Source: Absidia repens (lineage: Eukaryota; Mucoromycota; Mucoromycetes; Mucorales; Cunninghamellaceae). Taken from it: a DNA stretch of 64,000 bases. A model generated the notes under the pieces. It saw only the letters and a list, made by a program, of their open reading frames with translations, was not told the DNA's origin and searched no databases. The position numbers and the translations under genes are program-made. The stretch spans positions 186,001 to 250,000 of the forward strand of contig MCGE01000029.1 in NCBI GenBank assembly GCA_002105175.1, in the 5' to 3' direction. This document shows positions 1-12,365 of the stretch, in pieces; position 1 is the first letter of the stretch; each line of letters begins with the position of its first letter.

Positions 1-1963
1 AATATGAAACATGACTGTATTCCCGCTCTACTGTGCTATTCATATCACTCAGCCTATACCGTGTCACCACCATAACCTTCAGTTTGATCAGACATACCGT
101 ATATGTCCAGTTTTTTTTTTCGCGTGTAATATATTAATAATAATATAGAGTCCCCCTAACTAAAGTCAGTTGAGCCACAAGGGGTTGTCTATTAAAGTGC
201 GAAAAATGGAGGAGGGATTCCACTGTCATCGACACCACTTTTCAAATATTGCTCCCCCCCTTTTTGACACCCAGTCAATCAATTTTTTTTCTTTCTGAAA
301 GTGTGTGAATGTTTGCATCCCGCGCAAAATCTTTGTTTTTTATGAAATTGAACATTTAAAGTAAGAGGTACCTGAGTCATGCCTTCGATGTAAACAATTG
401 CAACAATTAAAGTTTACTTTATGTTCCTGCCGAACTGCGCCATATATCATACAGACAAACATACTGAATACATACACAATGCTCTGGAAATGTGGTGGTC
501 TTTGTTAATGACCGTTTTTTTTTTTTTTTTTTTTTTTTTACATATACGTCAAAAAGCGTTGTTCTTTTTTTTCCTTCGTGAACGACCTATCCTCAGCTTC
601 GAGTTACTTAGCATAGGTTGGGGTAGAAATATCGTTTTATGTTATTGAAGTGTAGACGACAAAGGTTGTCGATCGCTCATTCAAATAATCCAGTCGGCGG
701 CCTATTTACGCCTAGACAAGCGCCGTCCAGTTCCAAAAAGATCGACACTATGAGAATGGTATTGATTCACAAACGGAAAAACATCAAAGGATCGACATCA
801 TGTACACGAAGAGCAAAATAATAATAACAATAATGAATGGTTGACGATCAAAGGTGGTAGTATTTAGACCCAAGGAGGTAGAAAAATCATTTACGATCAT
901 GCTTTCACGAGAAATCTGACATTAAACACTAACATCCATATGCATTCCTCCCAACATGCGTTTACCAACCTTACAAATTCTATGTATAGCAAGGTACGGT
1001 AATATGAGCAATACAAGAATCTCAGATGGAAAGAAAACAAAGGCAGATGATATGTACTCCGTTGAACCTGGCTGTGGAGCTCTTTTAACAATCACAAGGG
1101 ATATGACAGGATGATCACATACAGTACATCATATGATTCTCCGTAGTTGGTTCATCCACAAAAAGAAAGAAAAAGAAAACCATAGTGGCAACTTTATGGT
1201 ATTTTAGTATACTTTAATATAGTGAAAGGAATTGAACTTTGACATATTTTTTAATGTTTTTTTTTTGTTTGCTTATTTGTATGTTTATCTGTTATTTTTA
1301 TTTATTGTTGTTATTGTGTCTTTGATGCTTCTCTTTGTGTACCTCTGTTCAACAAGTAAAATCATGATGAGAGTAACACAAACCTATTTTAGACCTTAAA
1401 GAAAATAAAGAACGATCAAAGAAACTGGTTTTGATTTTCTCCCACTCCTATATTAATCGACATGAACTTCAATATTCATTTTGTGTGTCTATAACATCAT
1501 GTCAAATGATGATTTAAAAAGGAAAAGGAGAAAGGCCCATGAATGTATTTAAACATATGATTAAAAAGAAAAAGATTGACATGGTTCTCCTGTAGTTTTT
1601 TAATTCACGACATTGAAAAAGAACGTGCTGAGCATGATACCGATCACCCAAGAAAAATACGTTGACTGAAAAAGAGACTAGCCATTACTTCACTTTTTGT
1701 GTTCTCTAAGCTTGGAAATGGCCATACGATATTAACTTCTCACTTTTTTTTTGTTCGTTCTGACCAATTCACTTTCTTTTTTTTTTTGTTCCCTGGGACT
1801 CGGCGACTGACTGTTACACTACCGCTTTTGGAACGACCAATCAAATGTCCGAAGAAATGAGGAGCAGCAAGAAAAAGGGCATCCCTCCACTTTTTTTTCT
1901 TCCTCTCTTTTTTTTTTCTTCTTCTTCTTCTTTTCCCCTTTTCCCCTTTTTCCCATTTAGATT
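1..1963. other. Left intergenic region, no gene seen
   Basis: AT-rich sequence with T tracts (515-539) and only short, low-complexity open frames. Positions 165-200 weakly resemble the right end of the dispersed repeat copy near 39240; both contain an ATTAAAGTGC core. The last 250 bases are pyrimidine-rich, with many TTC/TTTTC runs up to the ATG at 1964, which suits the promoter and 5' leader of the PH-domain gene. Confidence 0.5.
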
Positions 1964-4473
1964 ATGACATATAGAAATAGCTTACTATCATTGTATCCGC
2001 CAACTCCAACTCCCACTACACCTAAAATATCCAACTCCGATCAAGACGCGGATCTTACATCTCAGTTTGAAGAACTTCCTGCAGCCGCGCCTGTATTTGA
2101 AGGATACCTTTACCTTCGAACAGACAAAAAGCAATGGCAATGGCGAATGTTTCGATTCGACGGTACGTGCTTTACATGTCTCTCCACCCGAAAAGTCAAA
2201 CTTCCTCCCAACACTCATGTCGATGCTCCACCATTGAATGATCAGCCATTAATGCAATCGTTGCCCTCTTTTACCACCACTTCTTTGACCTCACCTTTAT
2301 TAGCCACGCCCACTAACAAATCCCGCCAAAAATCTACCACCTCAGCAGCAATGCCACTTGCCAACTACTATCAACTCCCCAAATGGACAGTGGACATTAC
2401 CAATATTTCTGCGGTGTCTGTGCTCAAACCTTCATCCTCCTCCAATAAAAAGAAATTGACAATGCTCCCTTCTCAAAAGCAAGCTAGGTGTTTTTGTGTG
2501 CGAACTTTTGATGGAAACTGCTATATTATGAAGGCTCAAAAACAAAAGGATCTGGAACGGTGGTTATTTGTCTTGACCAAAATGTGGAAATTTGCGCAGG
2601 CAATGAAACATCAACTCACGCCTCAGCAACCTCAACATCAGCAAATTCTTCGACAGCAACAACAAATACGAGTAGGAACTCACACACCATCTTTTCAGCA
2701 AACTCAATATTCATCATCTTTTCTCACTCCTCACCATCGTTTACAGTCTCAAGATTCAATTCCTCTTTCACATATGTATCAACGTCCTCGTCACACATCT
2801 TTAACTTGTCCCCATTTGCCATTGGAAACTGGGAATGCAATGAATACAACACTACCAATGGTGAAACCACAGGTAAAAAAAAAAAAGTCGCTTAATAAAT
2901 ACTTTTACTGAATGATTAAATCTAATTTATTTATTTTTAGGTCACTCCAGCATCATCATCTTCACAAGCATCGGCCCCAGCCCCAGTTACTGATCACCCA
3001 CCTCCCACAGCCAACAAACCTTCGTTAACTTATGAAGAGCGATATCAACATCCAACATTGTCAGTGGAAAAAATGGAATGTATTGATGCTTGGCGACAAT
3101 CTCTTGATGAACTCATGGCGTCCGATCCTCAACTTGGTGTGACGTCCCCTCCCCCAATTGAATCTTTACCGGACGATGATATGGTGAGCGTTATCAGTGA
3201 TATGACCAGTATCAGCCATCGAAAAAAAACCACTACCAGCAGCAATCTTCGACGTCGCACTTCTGTCACTTCCTCCAAAGCCAGCAAACGATCATCGTCT
3301 CGTTCCAGCAACAACAAGCTCAAGTCACACCATCATCCCACGCCATCATTGTCGCTGAAGAAGAAAAGATCAAATGATGTCAAAAACTGGATAGAACCTC
3401 GGAAAACAGACCCTTACACAACAACCGTCCCCACTTCAAACCCACTTGTATTGCCTTCACCGTCACCATCTCCTGTAAAAACGATTCAAACGTCTCCATC
3501 CCCGGTACAGACAATTCAAACATCACCATCCCCGGTAAAGACAATTCAAGTATCACCATCCCCGGTAAAAGCGGTTCAAGTATCACCATCACAACCATCA
3601 CATATTGCACCAATCGACAGCTATCATATACCTTACTTTCAGGACTGTAAAACAACAGCCAGATCTACTTCGTCAGCATCTCTGGATTCGAAAGACAACT
3701 CTCCCGAGGACGAGGACGACGGGAATCAGAACAAATTCAATGCAACAATGTTGGATCGCCATGCCAAATACCACAGCTCGACTCGCGCCAAGCAAATTCA
3801 AGTGGTAAATGGCCCTTCTTATCCACTATCACCACCACCGCCACCATCCCAGACTCTTGACGAAACGACGCCATCATCATCACCTTCATCGACAACTTCA
3901 TCCCACCGAAGGAAATCCTACCCACTAGTACATAGCCAACCATCACCAGTAGCTCGACGATCATCGGGTAATGAAAGCAGTTCAGTGAAACATCCACCCC
4001 ATCATCCCCCATCATCGTTTCTGGCCGACTCCCCCCTTTATTCCTTAGCCCATGTGGACCAAAGAAAACATCAAGATGAAGAAGAAATCAGTCTTGCCGA
4101 CCTACAACGATCATTGAAACGTGCCAGTTTACAACAACACCAGCATCATCAGCCGTCGATGGTGAATGTGGCTTCTCCGTCTTCACCTATAGTGCCACCA
4201 ATGCGCCACCAATCACACGCTTATGCTCAGCAATTCCAAACTTATCAACAACCTTATTCATCACCTTATCGACATCCTTATCAGTCATCCTCTTCTGTTT
4301 CAGTGACAGCACCTGCAATTCCGCCTGTACCCTACACAATGAACAACATCCCGTTCCTATCATCTGGCGGCGGTAGTCATCATCATGAGGGTAGCGACAA
4401 GGATATGACAGCAGATTTTTATCGACAACAAAATCGGGCATGGAAGAAACAAATAGAGCAGCAGCAGCAACAA

Positions 4474-4505
<32 letters not shown>

Positions 4506-4605
4506 GCAGCATCAACAACGACCGAAATCTTGGATGCCTTCATGCGAACAAAAAAACGTCATGCAGCAACGTCGATCCATTCATCTCGATACTGTCCATT
4601 GGTGA
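1964..4605 (+). CDS. PH-domain protein with Ser/Pro-rich, polyQ tail
   Basis: Two exons, 1964..2872 and 2941..4605, joined in phase 0, give 857 residues. Residues about 44-213 read as a pleckstrin-homology domain: FEGYLYLRTDKKQWQWRMF begins the first strands, a low-complexity insert follows, and DLERWLFVLTKMW is the C-terminal helix with its conserved Trp. The remainder is Ser/Pro/His-rich and probably disordered, with four tandem 10-residue units (PVKTIQxSPS type; 3472-3591) and a polyQ run near 4458-4515. PH domains usually bind phosphoinositides or proteins, so I infer a cortical or membrane scaffold. I recognise no orthologue. The intron begins with a long A run after the GT. AATAAATAAA at 4756-4765 is the likely poly(A) signal. 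Confidence 0.85.
3472..3591 (+). repeat. Four 30-bp coding tandem repeats
   Basis: Four consecutive 30-nt units encode PVKTIQTSPS, PVQTIQTSPS, PVKTIQVSPS and PVKAVQVSPS. The units differ at third positions and at a few residues, so the array is not brand new. Each unit holds a Ser-Pro site. Confidence 0.9.
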
Positions 4606-4755
4606 AAATTAGAATAGCTTATAGCTTACCTTTTTATTCATTGTTACACTTAGTTGTTTATTGTACTATATACACCCACTTGTTTTTATACCCTGTCTCT
4701 CTGTCTATTTTTTTTTTTTTTTTTGTTATTGATTATATATTTTTATTCTGACTCT

Positions 4756-4765
4756 AATAAATAAA
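4756..4765 (+). terminator. Poly(A) signal of PH-domain gene
   Basis: Overlapping AATAAATAAA lies 151 bases after the stop codon at 4605, following T-rich sequence. Confidence 0.6.
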
Positions 4766-5189
4766 AAACATTACGCTTGGTACAATCTTTTACACATGAC
4801 GACCTGCCTTTTTTTTTTTTTTGAATGTACTGTTGCTATGTTATAGAACCAACAAGCAAAACCATTGTATCATATTGAATCCAATTGTCGTTTTAATCAG
4901 ACATACGGCATATATATTACATTGACATCATCATTAACCTTTTGGTTTTTATCAGATTTCAGAAATAGGATTCATACTCTGCAACCAATAACCCGATCGA
5001 CTTCCAAAATCTTTTTTAATGACAATAAAATTGCCTCCTCCCAAGAAAATACCCTCGTTTAGACGTAAAAGCCCACACCAGCAACCCTCACACATGGAAT
5101 CTACTGAAGTCAAAACGGTGGGGAAGGGCTAGAAAGAAAGCGGATGGAAGGACACTCACAAAAGCGATCATAATAATGACGCTGTTACT

Positions 5190-5860
5190 ATCTAATGGGT
5201 CAAAGCGTGGTTTATAGAATGGAGAGATTTTATTTGAAGCAATGTGATAAATCCTACTCAAAGTGCGTGTGATTCATTGCAACGATAGGGATCTATTGCA
5301 GGGTAGGCGGTCAACATTAATATAAAGCGAGGGAGATTAAAAAGGGCTCTAATGTACTATACAAGGTAGACGACATGAGAAAGTCGATAAATGTAGATAA
5401 TTTATTGAAACATAGCCATTGCCATACCTCGGATCTGCTTCACAAGACATGAATGGGACAAACGGGACATTTTTTCATTAAAGCAAGTAAAAAAAAAAAA
5501 TGTTTTTATTGAGATGTTGATACAAACTATGGATAAACTGACACTTAAAACGAAGCTAATGAAGGCTCCAACAAAAACCAACCAATGATGCCCCTTCAGA
5601 TCCTAGATCCAAAATGAAAGGGTTTCCCCATGCATTTTGTAATCCCTGAGTTGAAAACCCTTCTAAACTAGTGCTGATACTATTCTAGGTCCAAAATAAC
5701 CCCGTAGAAATTGAATGGTGAAGAAAAAAGGAAGAAAAAAAGAAGAGGAAAAAGGAAAGAAAGAGCGCAAAACAAATGGGCGAAAATAAAAGGCACGTGT
5801 GCGGAATATGAAATATTTCTGGACCTCTCACTGAGCTGGAGTTGCAGGTCTGGCCGGTTC
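5190..5860 (-). repeat. Dispersed composite repeat, copy A
   Basis: Similar to copies B, C and D in this window. The 29-base core at 5607-5635 is identical to 20949-20977 and 61072-61100. Left of it are three degenerate subunits, each with a TTTATTGAAG-like motif (about 5225, 5398 and 5505). The right end carries CACGTG then a B-box-like stretch in reverse complement (5804-5822), followed by a CAGCTCAGTGAGAGG A-box-like stretch on the minus strand. I infer a minus-strand SINE-like element; the exact ends are uncertain because target-site duplications were not resolved. Confidence 0.7.
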
Positions 5861-6114
5861 CTTGAATTTTTTTTAAAAATTAATAGTCTATTTCGATGGA
5901 AAAATACAAAAGATTCCGGGAAAAAAAAAGCTTTACTGTTAGATATGGCATGATTAAACACATCAGCATTATAATGCTAGCCACAATAACAAAGCAATTT
6001 CGTTTTCCTGGTTAATATCGTTATTATGCGTCCCTACTGTATCGTCTACATAATCACAGCATTCAAGTTATATTTTCACGTCTCCATGTTCATCATATCA
6101 CCCGTAAGCGCACC

Positions 6115-6122
6115 AACACACG

Positions 6123-6153
<31 letters not shown>

Positions 6154-6155
6154 GT
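6115..6155. repeat. (CA)n(TA)n microsatellite
   Basis: A run of CA dinucleotides, with one CG interruption, passes directly into TA dinucleotides. Confidence 0.95.
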
Positions 6156-6322
6156 AAAACATTTGGCCAAATAATCAATATCAACTGAATCACACTACCA
6201 TAAAGTACGAACATGATTTATATTGTCACTTCTCATCAACGTATTCATACAGCATTCAATTGCAAATAAAAAGCAAGATTCATAAATAATGATGTTATAA
6301 AAAATAATAGATGTGGTTTTTT

Positions 6323-6328
6323 TTTATT
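6323..6328 (-). terminator. Poly(A) signal of SEC11
   Basis: TTTATT on the + strand, AATAAA in the gene sense, 36 bases past the SEC11 stop codon. Confidence 0.55.
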
Positions 6329-6363
6329 GAGGTATAATATAAACTATCACTAATAAATTACAA

Positions 6364-6974
6364 CTACTCCCGTTGTACCAGAGCAAATAAACCAAGGACA
6401 CCGAGAAGCACGTATTTCAAAATGGGATAATCGTTCATCATAATCGTAACCATACCAACGTAAGGAACGAATCTAGGGGGGGGGGAAAGCACAATGCCAA
6501 CAAATCAGTATTTTGAAAAGCATCCTAATGAATATACACACATACGCACACTCATACACAGTCCTTTTTTTTGCAAGACATCTTACCCGCGAACTTTGCC
6601 CACAATGTGTTCTTGATGGATCCACATTTGACGATAATCATATAAACTACGATCATCACCTGGATTGTTGTCACCCTTGGTCAGCAAATATTGTTTTCCA
6701 GTTTCCGCGCTATTATTGATATAGGATAGATAAAAATAAAAAAAAATAAAAAATTGGTTGGAATCATCTATACTGTCCCTCCCCCTACCGTTCCTGCCTT
6801 CTAGTTTTACTTACTCGTCATGAAGCTTGATGACGCGATGAACAATAGGTACAGGTCGTTCGGGTAACTTGAATACACAAATATCATTCACTTCAATAGG
6901 GTCATTTTTTGGTAAAGAGAGTACTAAAAGATCACCACGGTGGAAGGCAGGCTCCATACTACCACTGTGTATAT

Positions 6975-7012
<38 letters not shown>

Positions 7013-7380
7013 GGAAAGGCCACCCCCATTCAAGTAGATGACGTGAGTATCGTTTCTATAGAGTTATCGAAAGGAGGGAAAGTCTACCTGAGCACCACCA
7101 CAATAGGACTTTCATTATTCAGAGCCAAAGCTAAAGCTTTCCAAATCATAAGTGCTGACGTCAAGATGGTCATGATATTCAATACTTGAAGTGCTACCTA
7201 CATTATAAAACGATAAAAAAAAATAAGTGAATCATCCTCATTCATCACCCTACACCAGTAGTGTCAATCCACAATATACGTGTCCCTCCCCCTTTTTCTT
7301 CATGTAAAAAGCTGGTCGAAATATTTTTGTTCTCTCTCTTTTACCTGTCTAGCATTCATCCTTTTTAATTCTGCAAACAT
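6364..7380 (-). CDS. SEC11: Signal peptidase complex catalytic subunit Sec11
   Basis: Five exons on the minus strand: 7345..7380, 7088..7197, 6815..6964, 6587..6709 and 6364..6472, giving 175 residues, close to the usual 167-180. The short first exon encodes [12 protein letters not shown]; a membrane segment follows, then [20 protein letters not shown] with catalytic Ser51, PIVHRV with catalytic His91, GDNNPGDDR with the acidic active-site residues, and a hydrophobic C-terminal end. The family cleaves signal peptides in the ER membrane. The second intron splits the Ser codon just before GSMEP and carries a run of about 34 T in the sense strand before its acceptor. SEC11 is divergent from the GH20 gene, with about 1 kb between the two starts. 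Identification is firm. Confidence 0.97.
6976..7009. repeat. A34 homopolymer in SEC11 intron
   Basis: Uninterrupted A run on +, hence T run in the gene sense, just upstream of the intron acceptor at 6965. Such runs are prone to length error. Confidence 0.95.
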
Positions 7381-8378
7381 GTTCTATATAACGCAAAACT
7401 GGGTGGTGGTGGTAATTTATGTTGGTGGATCAGATATGAGAGAAGAGCGAAAGAGAGAAAAAGAAATTTTGTTTTGGGAATTTTCAATGCCCGTTGGGTG
7501 GGAAATCGCCACGTTTGCCAGCCAACCTTTCATTTTTTTTTAATGTCCGTCCTTTTTGTGTGTGTGTGTGTGTGTGTGCGGCAGACAGGAGGCATGCCAG
7601 TATAACCTATTCGATATTGGTGTCAGTAAGTGCTAGCCTACAGCATTTACCATTCTTGAAAAAATGAAATATTGAAGAAATATAAGTGAGATGTGCCGCC
7701 GTGGGAAGAGTATGGCGGTATGATTTTTAATTTCATTGATGCTTTAATATTTCTGTTTGTATTTATATGACTTGGGCAGTACAGTATGGTGTAGTATGAT
7801 TCGATTCAGTCGATATGGCAACGGAGGGATCGATATATCGGAGTACTCCAGACAACTGATAGTTTTCTAATTTTAAATATAAATGATTCTTTTTATAAAC
7901 AAGGGGATTAGCGTTATACAATTCATGGCCATATTCTAGTTTGTTCTATCTACGGTATGTTAACGACTAGTTGTGCGTTGTGTGGGAAGATAGAGCACCA
8001 AAGATTTCATTTTTCCATCTTGCATGAAAAAACCTTTGTATCTTGATAATTGCTAATATAGATTTAAAAAATAAAAAATAAACGGGTGTGATCATGATTC
8101 TGATCATTTTTAGTAAAGTATGTATTATGCGATTCGATAGTTTATACACTAATTTTTTGAACCAGTCACTTTTGTATCGCTTTCTCAATGCAGCATCCCA
8201 ATACTGTGTGCTTTAAAAGGCTGTAAAGCCCGATCGGCCTTTTTTTTTTTTTTTCTTTCTTTCCTAATTCTTATATTTTTATTTTTTTTTTATACCCTGC
8301 GTCTTTCAACAGTCTATCTGATACTCTTTTGTTTCTCCTGTTTCTGACTCAAAAGATTGCGATAATAGAACTACAGCA
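7381..8378. promoter_or_regulatory. Divergent promoter region SEC11 / GH20
   Basis: Non-coding, AT-rich. It contains a (GT)n tract at 7557-7578 and pyrimidine-rich sequence in the 130 bases before the GH20 ATG. The open frame at 7967-8188 on the minus strand has no recognisable features and is probably chance. Confidence 0.5.
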
Positions 8379-11300
8379 ATGACTGAACAACAACAGCAAC
8401 ATGACATTTATGAAGACATGATGAGTCAAGACACGCCAACACAGCAAGACGAAGAACACGACCGCAGTGCTCTGGTGCTTTTGGTGATTGAACCCGCTTC
8501 CGTCCCGCTCTCCCTTCATGACGGCATCAAGAAGCTTATGGAACATGTCCCCTACCGGAATCTTGTCTATGAATCTACTATCCCACAAGACTATTCTGGT
8601 TTGAAATGGTACACAAGGTAAAAGCCAATCCATTCATGATTCTCAAAATAAGAATATGTGCGCTAACTATTTCTATTTTATCACAACTATAGATTTGAGC
8701 AAGATACCAACCTTAGACTTGGTCAACTGGTGGTCACCAGTCAACAGATAGCTTATGAAAATACGCATCGATTTGAAACCACCATTAGTTACAACCGACA
8801 AATTGACGGTAAGTGGGAACTTGATCATTCATGTATTTAATGCTACTATGCTCATATTTCCTTCCCTCTCCCACTTTTTTTTTATAAACACAGCGTTCCG
8901 GGGAATCGGTCGATTGCTAGGTGCTGTCAGGGATCCATTGATTTTCTCAGGCGAACGTAATCACCTGCTCAACTTTACAGAACAAGCTCACTTCGATACT
9001 CAAGGGTAATAGCGACGACAACAAAAATTGCAAAATGACACAATCTATTGTCCCCGCCTACTAACACATCACTATCATATAGGGTCATGATTGACTGCAG
9101 TCGAAATGGTGTATTAAAGGTGAAAAGTGTGAAGCAATTACTTTGCTATATGGCTATGATGGGTCTCAATATGTTACAATTATACACAGAAGATACGTAC
9201 GAGGTAAACGAGAAAAAATGAATCGTGATGAGTTTTTACGTACTGATTATGCCTCTTTTTTCCCCTTCGAAAGGTTGAAGGTGAACCTTTATTTGGCTAT
9301 ATGCGTGGCAAATATACAACAAGAGAACTATGTCGTCTCGATGACTACGCTTATGATTTGTAAGTTGGTGACAAAATGAAAGACATACACTGACCCATGA
9401 TTAACCATGTTTTCTAATAATATGAATATAGAGGCATTGAAATCATTCCTTGTATACAAACTCTGGGACATTTAGGACAAGTGCTCCAATGGCCAAATTA
9501 TACTCATCTTCGGGACAACAGCGAAGTCTTATTGGCTGGGTCGGAACCAACCTATGAGTTTATTGAAAAAATGATCAGTGCAGCCACTGGCCCCTTTAGG
9601 TCGAAACGAATTCATCTTGGCATGGACGAAGTAAGTAACATCTCCATGCAACACCATATGAAAAACGGTCATAATGGATTGATTTGATATGTTGTTTAGG
9701 CATATGGTCTAGGTGAAGGTAGATACCGTCAATTATTTGGTTACAAAGAACCCACACAAATATTTGTCTACCATTTACAGCGTGTCATGGAAATATGCTC
9801 AAGATATGGTCTTCAGCCTATGATTTGGTCAGATAGTAAGTCTTCTTGCAAAAGCAACAAAAACTAATCTCTTAGGGTATTGATAATGTGTCATCTCATA
9901 CGATTTTTTTTTTCTCTAGTGTTATTCTGTCTTGCCGCTAAAAGCAATTCGTTACAAGGCTACTATGATCAAGGCAACAATCCTGCAACTCCGGAATTGG
10001 TCGAAATCATGCCTTCTGATATTGATTTGGTCTTTTGGGATTACTACCACACCGGCGAAGAAGTTTATGAACAGAAATTACAACAACACCGAGATCTTGG
10101 ATGCTCACAACCGTGGCTTGCCTGTAAGTTATGTGTGGATATATAAAAGAAATGAAGACTGATGACTAATATACTTTCGTACACATTATAATTTTTATTA
10201 GCTGCGTCGTGGACATGGAGTCGATTTTGGACAGCTCTACCTTTTACATTCCAAACTGTCCGTGCTAGTACACTTGCGGCAAAAAACAAGAACACTGGTG
10301 TCAAGAATGCATTTATTACAATCTGGGGTGATGAAGGCAATGAATGTGACATGTAGGTGAATAAAATCATAGAATAATGATGATGGCTTGTGGACTCATC
10401 TTCGGATATATATATATATATATCTTAGATTCTCATGTTTACCTGGGTTATACTACTATGCACAATTAGGCTATTGTGAAAAGGATGATGTGGACCTGTC
10501 TATTCTTAAACAAAGTTTCGGTAAGTCTGAAAAAAAAAGAACGGGAAAGAATTCATCCTAAGCATACTTTTTGTGGAATAGATGCCATCTGTGGTGCCAA
10601 CTTCGATGATTGGGTTTATGCATCCAAGGTAACACAAAAATACAAGAACGACAGGTGGTTGAGAAAACTTTCCAAAAATAAAAAAGAGGTTAAATTTTCT
10701 TTCTATTATTATTATTACTACTAGATTGATGACAGTCCATCTGGCAATCCCATTACAACAAGAACCCACTTTAATGCCAATCCCTCGAAATGGCTGCTCT
10801 GGGAAGGTAATTAAATATTTGATCTATTTTATTTATTTTTTGAAACATTTAGTGACCCATTATTTTTATTTATTATCATTCCATAGATCCCATGCTTGGA
10901 TTTTTGACGCCACAGTACACAGATGAAGACTTGGAAACTCATTACGGACAAATTGCCGATCACCTATTTACCTCGCTCAAGGAATCCAGCCATCCCGCAA
11001 AGAATGGTAACAATGACCCCAACACCAACGGCACGATCCATTACCCTCTCAATGCAAGATTGGAACTCCCTGCGCGTGTGGCATTGGTCTTGTCATTAAA
11101 GTGCCATTTACGTCAGCGGTGCGTAGCAGCCTATCGGGCACGGGACCATGAACAACTTTATGAATTGGCTACAGGAAGATTGACAAGACTGATAGATGCT
11201 GTGGAATCCCTCTGGCAATACCATCGACGGCTCTGGATGGACATGTATAAACCATTTGGCTGGGAGGTATTGGAACTACGTTATGGCGGCTTGCGTACTC

Positions 11301-11590
11301 GTCTAGCAACAATGTACCATCAAATCATGACCTACCTGGAAAAGCGCAGCAACACCAAGAACAACGAGGCCTTGGCATCTAAAGCAAACAAGACCTCCTC
11401 CTCCTCCTCCTCCACTTTGGCTATTGATGATTTAGATCTGGATCTGATTGATGATGGAAATGAAGAAGAAGATGATGACGATGGTAGTTTAGCCGAATTT
11501 GATATAGATTTACAATGTTTGTTTTATGGCTCCAAAACAAACATGTTGTTAGATTATTCTCGTGTAGTCACCCCCTCTCGCCCTGGTTGA
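8379..11590 (+). CDS. GH20 beta-N-acetylhexosaminidase, cytosolic type
   Basis: Thirteen exons: 8379..8617, 8693..8808, 8894..9005, 9083..9203, 9274..9359, 9432..9630, 9700..9835, 9920..10123, 10202..10352, 10429..10520, 10582..10628, 10725..10806, 10887..11590; 762 residues. The TIM-barrel part reads VMIDCSRNGV..., LQLYTEDTYE, GIEIIPCIQTLGHLGQ and RIHLGMDEAYGLGEGRYR. The Asp-Glu pair of GMDE (residues 290-291) matches the substrate-assisted catalytic pair of GH20 enzymes. No signal peptide is visible, unlike lysosomal or secreted chitobiases, so it resembles the cytosolic hexosaminidase D/bacterial-type branch. The expected reaction is release of terminal GlcNAc or GalNAc. The exon 6/7 junction falls immediately after the catalytic Glu codon. 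The C-terminus has an acidic tract near residues 690-725. Product GlcNAc could feed the deaminase pathway represented at 46721. Confidence 0.9.
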
Positions 11591-12365
11591 AAACCCAGCT
11601 CTCTCACACATTCACACATTCCCCTTTCCCCTCCCGCCCCCCACTCCCCTTTTGTTTGAATGATGAAAATAAAAAATTGTTTTTTATATTTTGACTTTGT
11701 TAGAATGATGTATGGGATGGTTGGGTTGTTGAACGCTAAAAAAGGCAAAAATAAGCGGTGTTTGAACAAGGGAGTCGCATAAAAAAAGGTTGCAGTTTTT
11801 GCATGATTGGGATGAAAATCATTTGTATGTTTTGGATTATTGATATTTTTGTTCTATGTATTATATGTTTGTATATCGGTGCAAATGGTTTGGGTGTGAA
11901 TACCATAAACAACGAACATTGGTGTCACATGGATTTTTTTTTTTGTTTTATATAAAATGTTGATTTTTATTGACGAATGAGATATAAAAAAAAAATACTA
12001 TCACTACTATAAAGTGTAACTATAGAATAAAATAATAAGGGAAGAGCAAACAAAAGTAAAGGGAGGAAAGATCACATATAGGATATGCATATATAATAAA
12101 GGATGGGTGGACACACATGAAGTTTTAAGTAAAAAAAACCAGCATGATAAATGGATGGGAAAGGTCGGGATTTAAATAACAAAATGCAATGAATATGATA
12201 AGAAGAACATTCTGATTGAGTGTGGGTATTTTTTTCAAAAGGGGTAAGGGAAAAGGGGTAAATTATGTCCATGGCAAATGATGAGAATGATTTCAAAAAA
12301 AAAAAAAAAGAGTGATGTCATACCAAAAAAAAAGAAAGGGAACAAAGAATAGGAGAATGAACCTA
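11591..12365. other. Convergent intergenic region, no gene seen
   Basis: Space between the 3' ends of the GH20 gene (+) and the zinc-finger gene (-). It is AT-rich with short A/T tracts. Near 12160 a stretch GGTCGGGATTTAAATAA resembles the B-box-proximal part of the dispersed repeat, but no core repeat is present. Confidence 0.5.

Larger units (their letters stand above)
4606..6363. other. Convergent intergenic region holding repeat copy A
   Basis: This is the space between the 3' ends of the PH gene (+) and SEC11 (-). It holds dispersed repeat copy A (about 5190-5860), a (CA)n(TA)n microsatellite near 6115-6155 and poly(A) signals of both genes. Nothing in it looks coding; the overlapping frames near 5680-5961 are low-complexity reads through the repeat. 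Confidence 0.6.

Noticed and set aside
5680..5961. Overlapping 80-93 codon frames on both strands
   Set aside because: They run through the purine/pyrimidine tract of repeat copy A and are not conserved in copies B to D.
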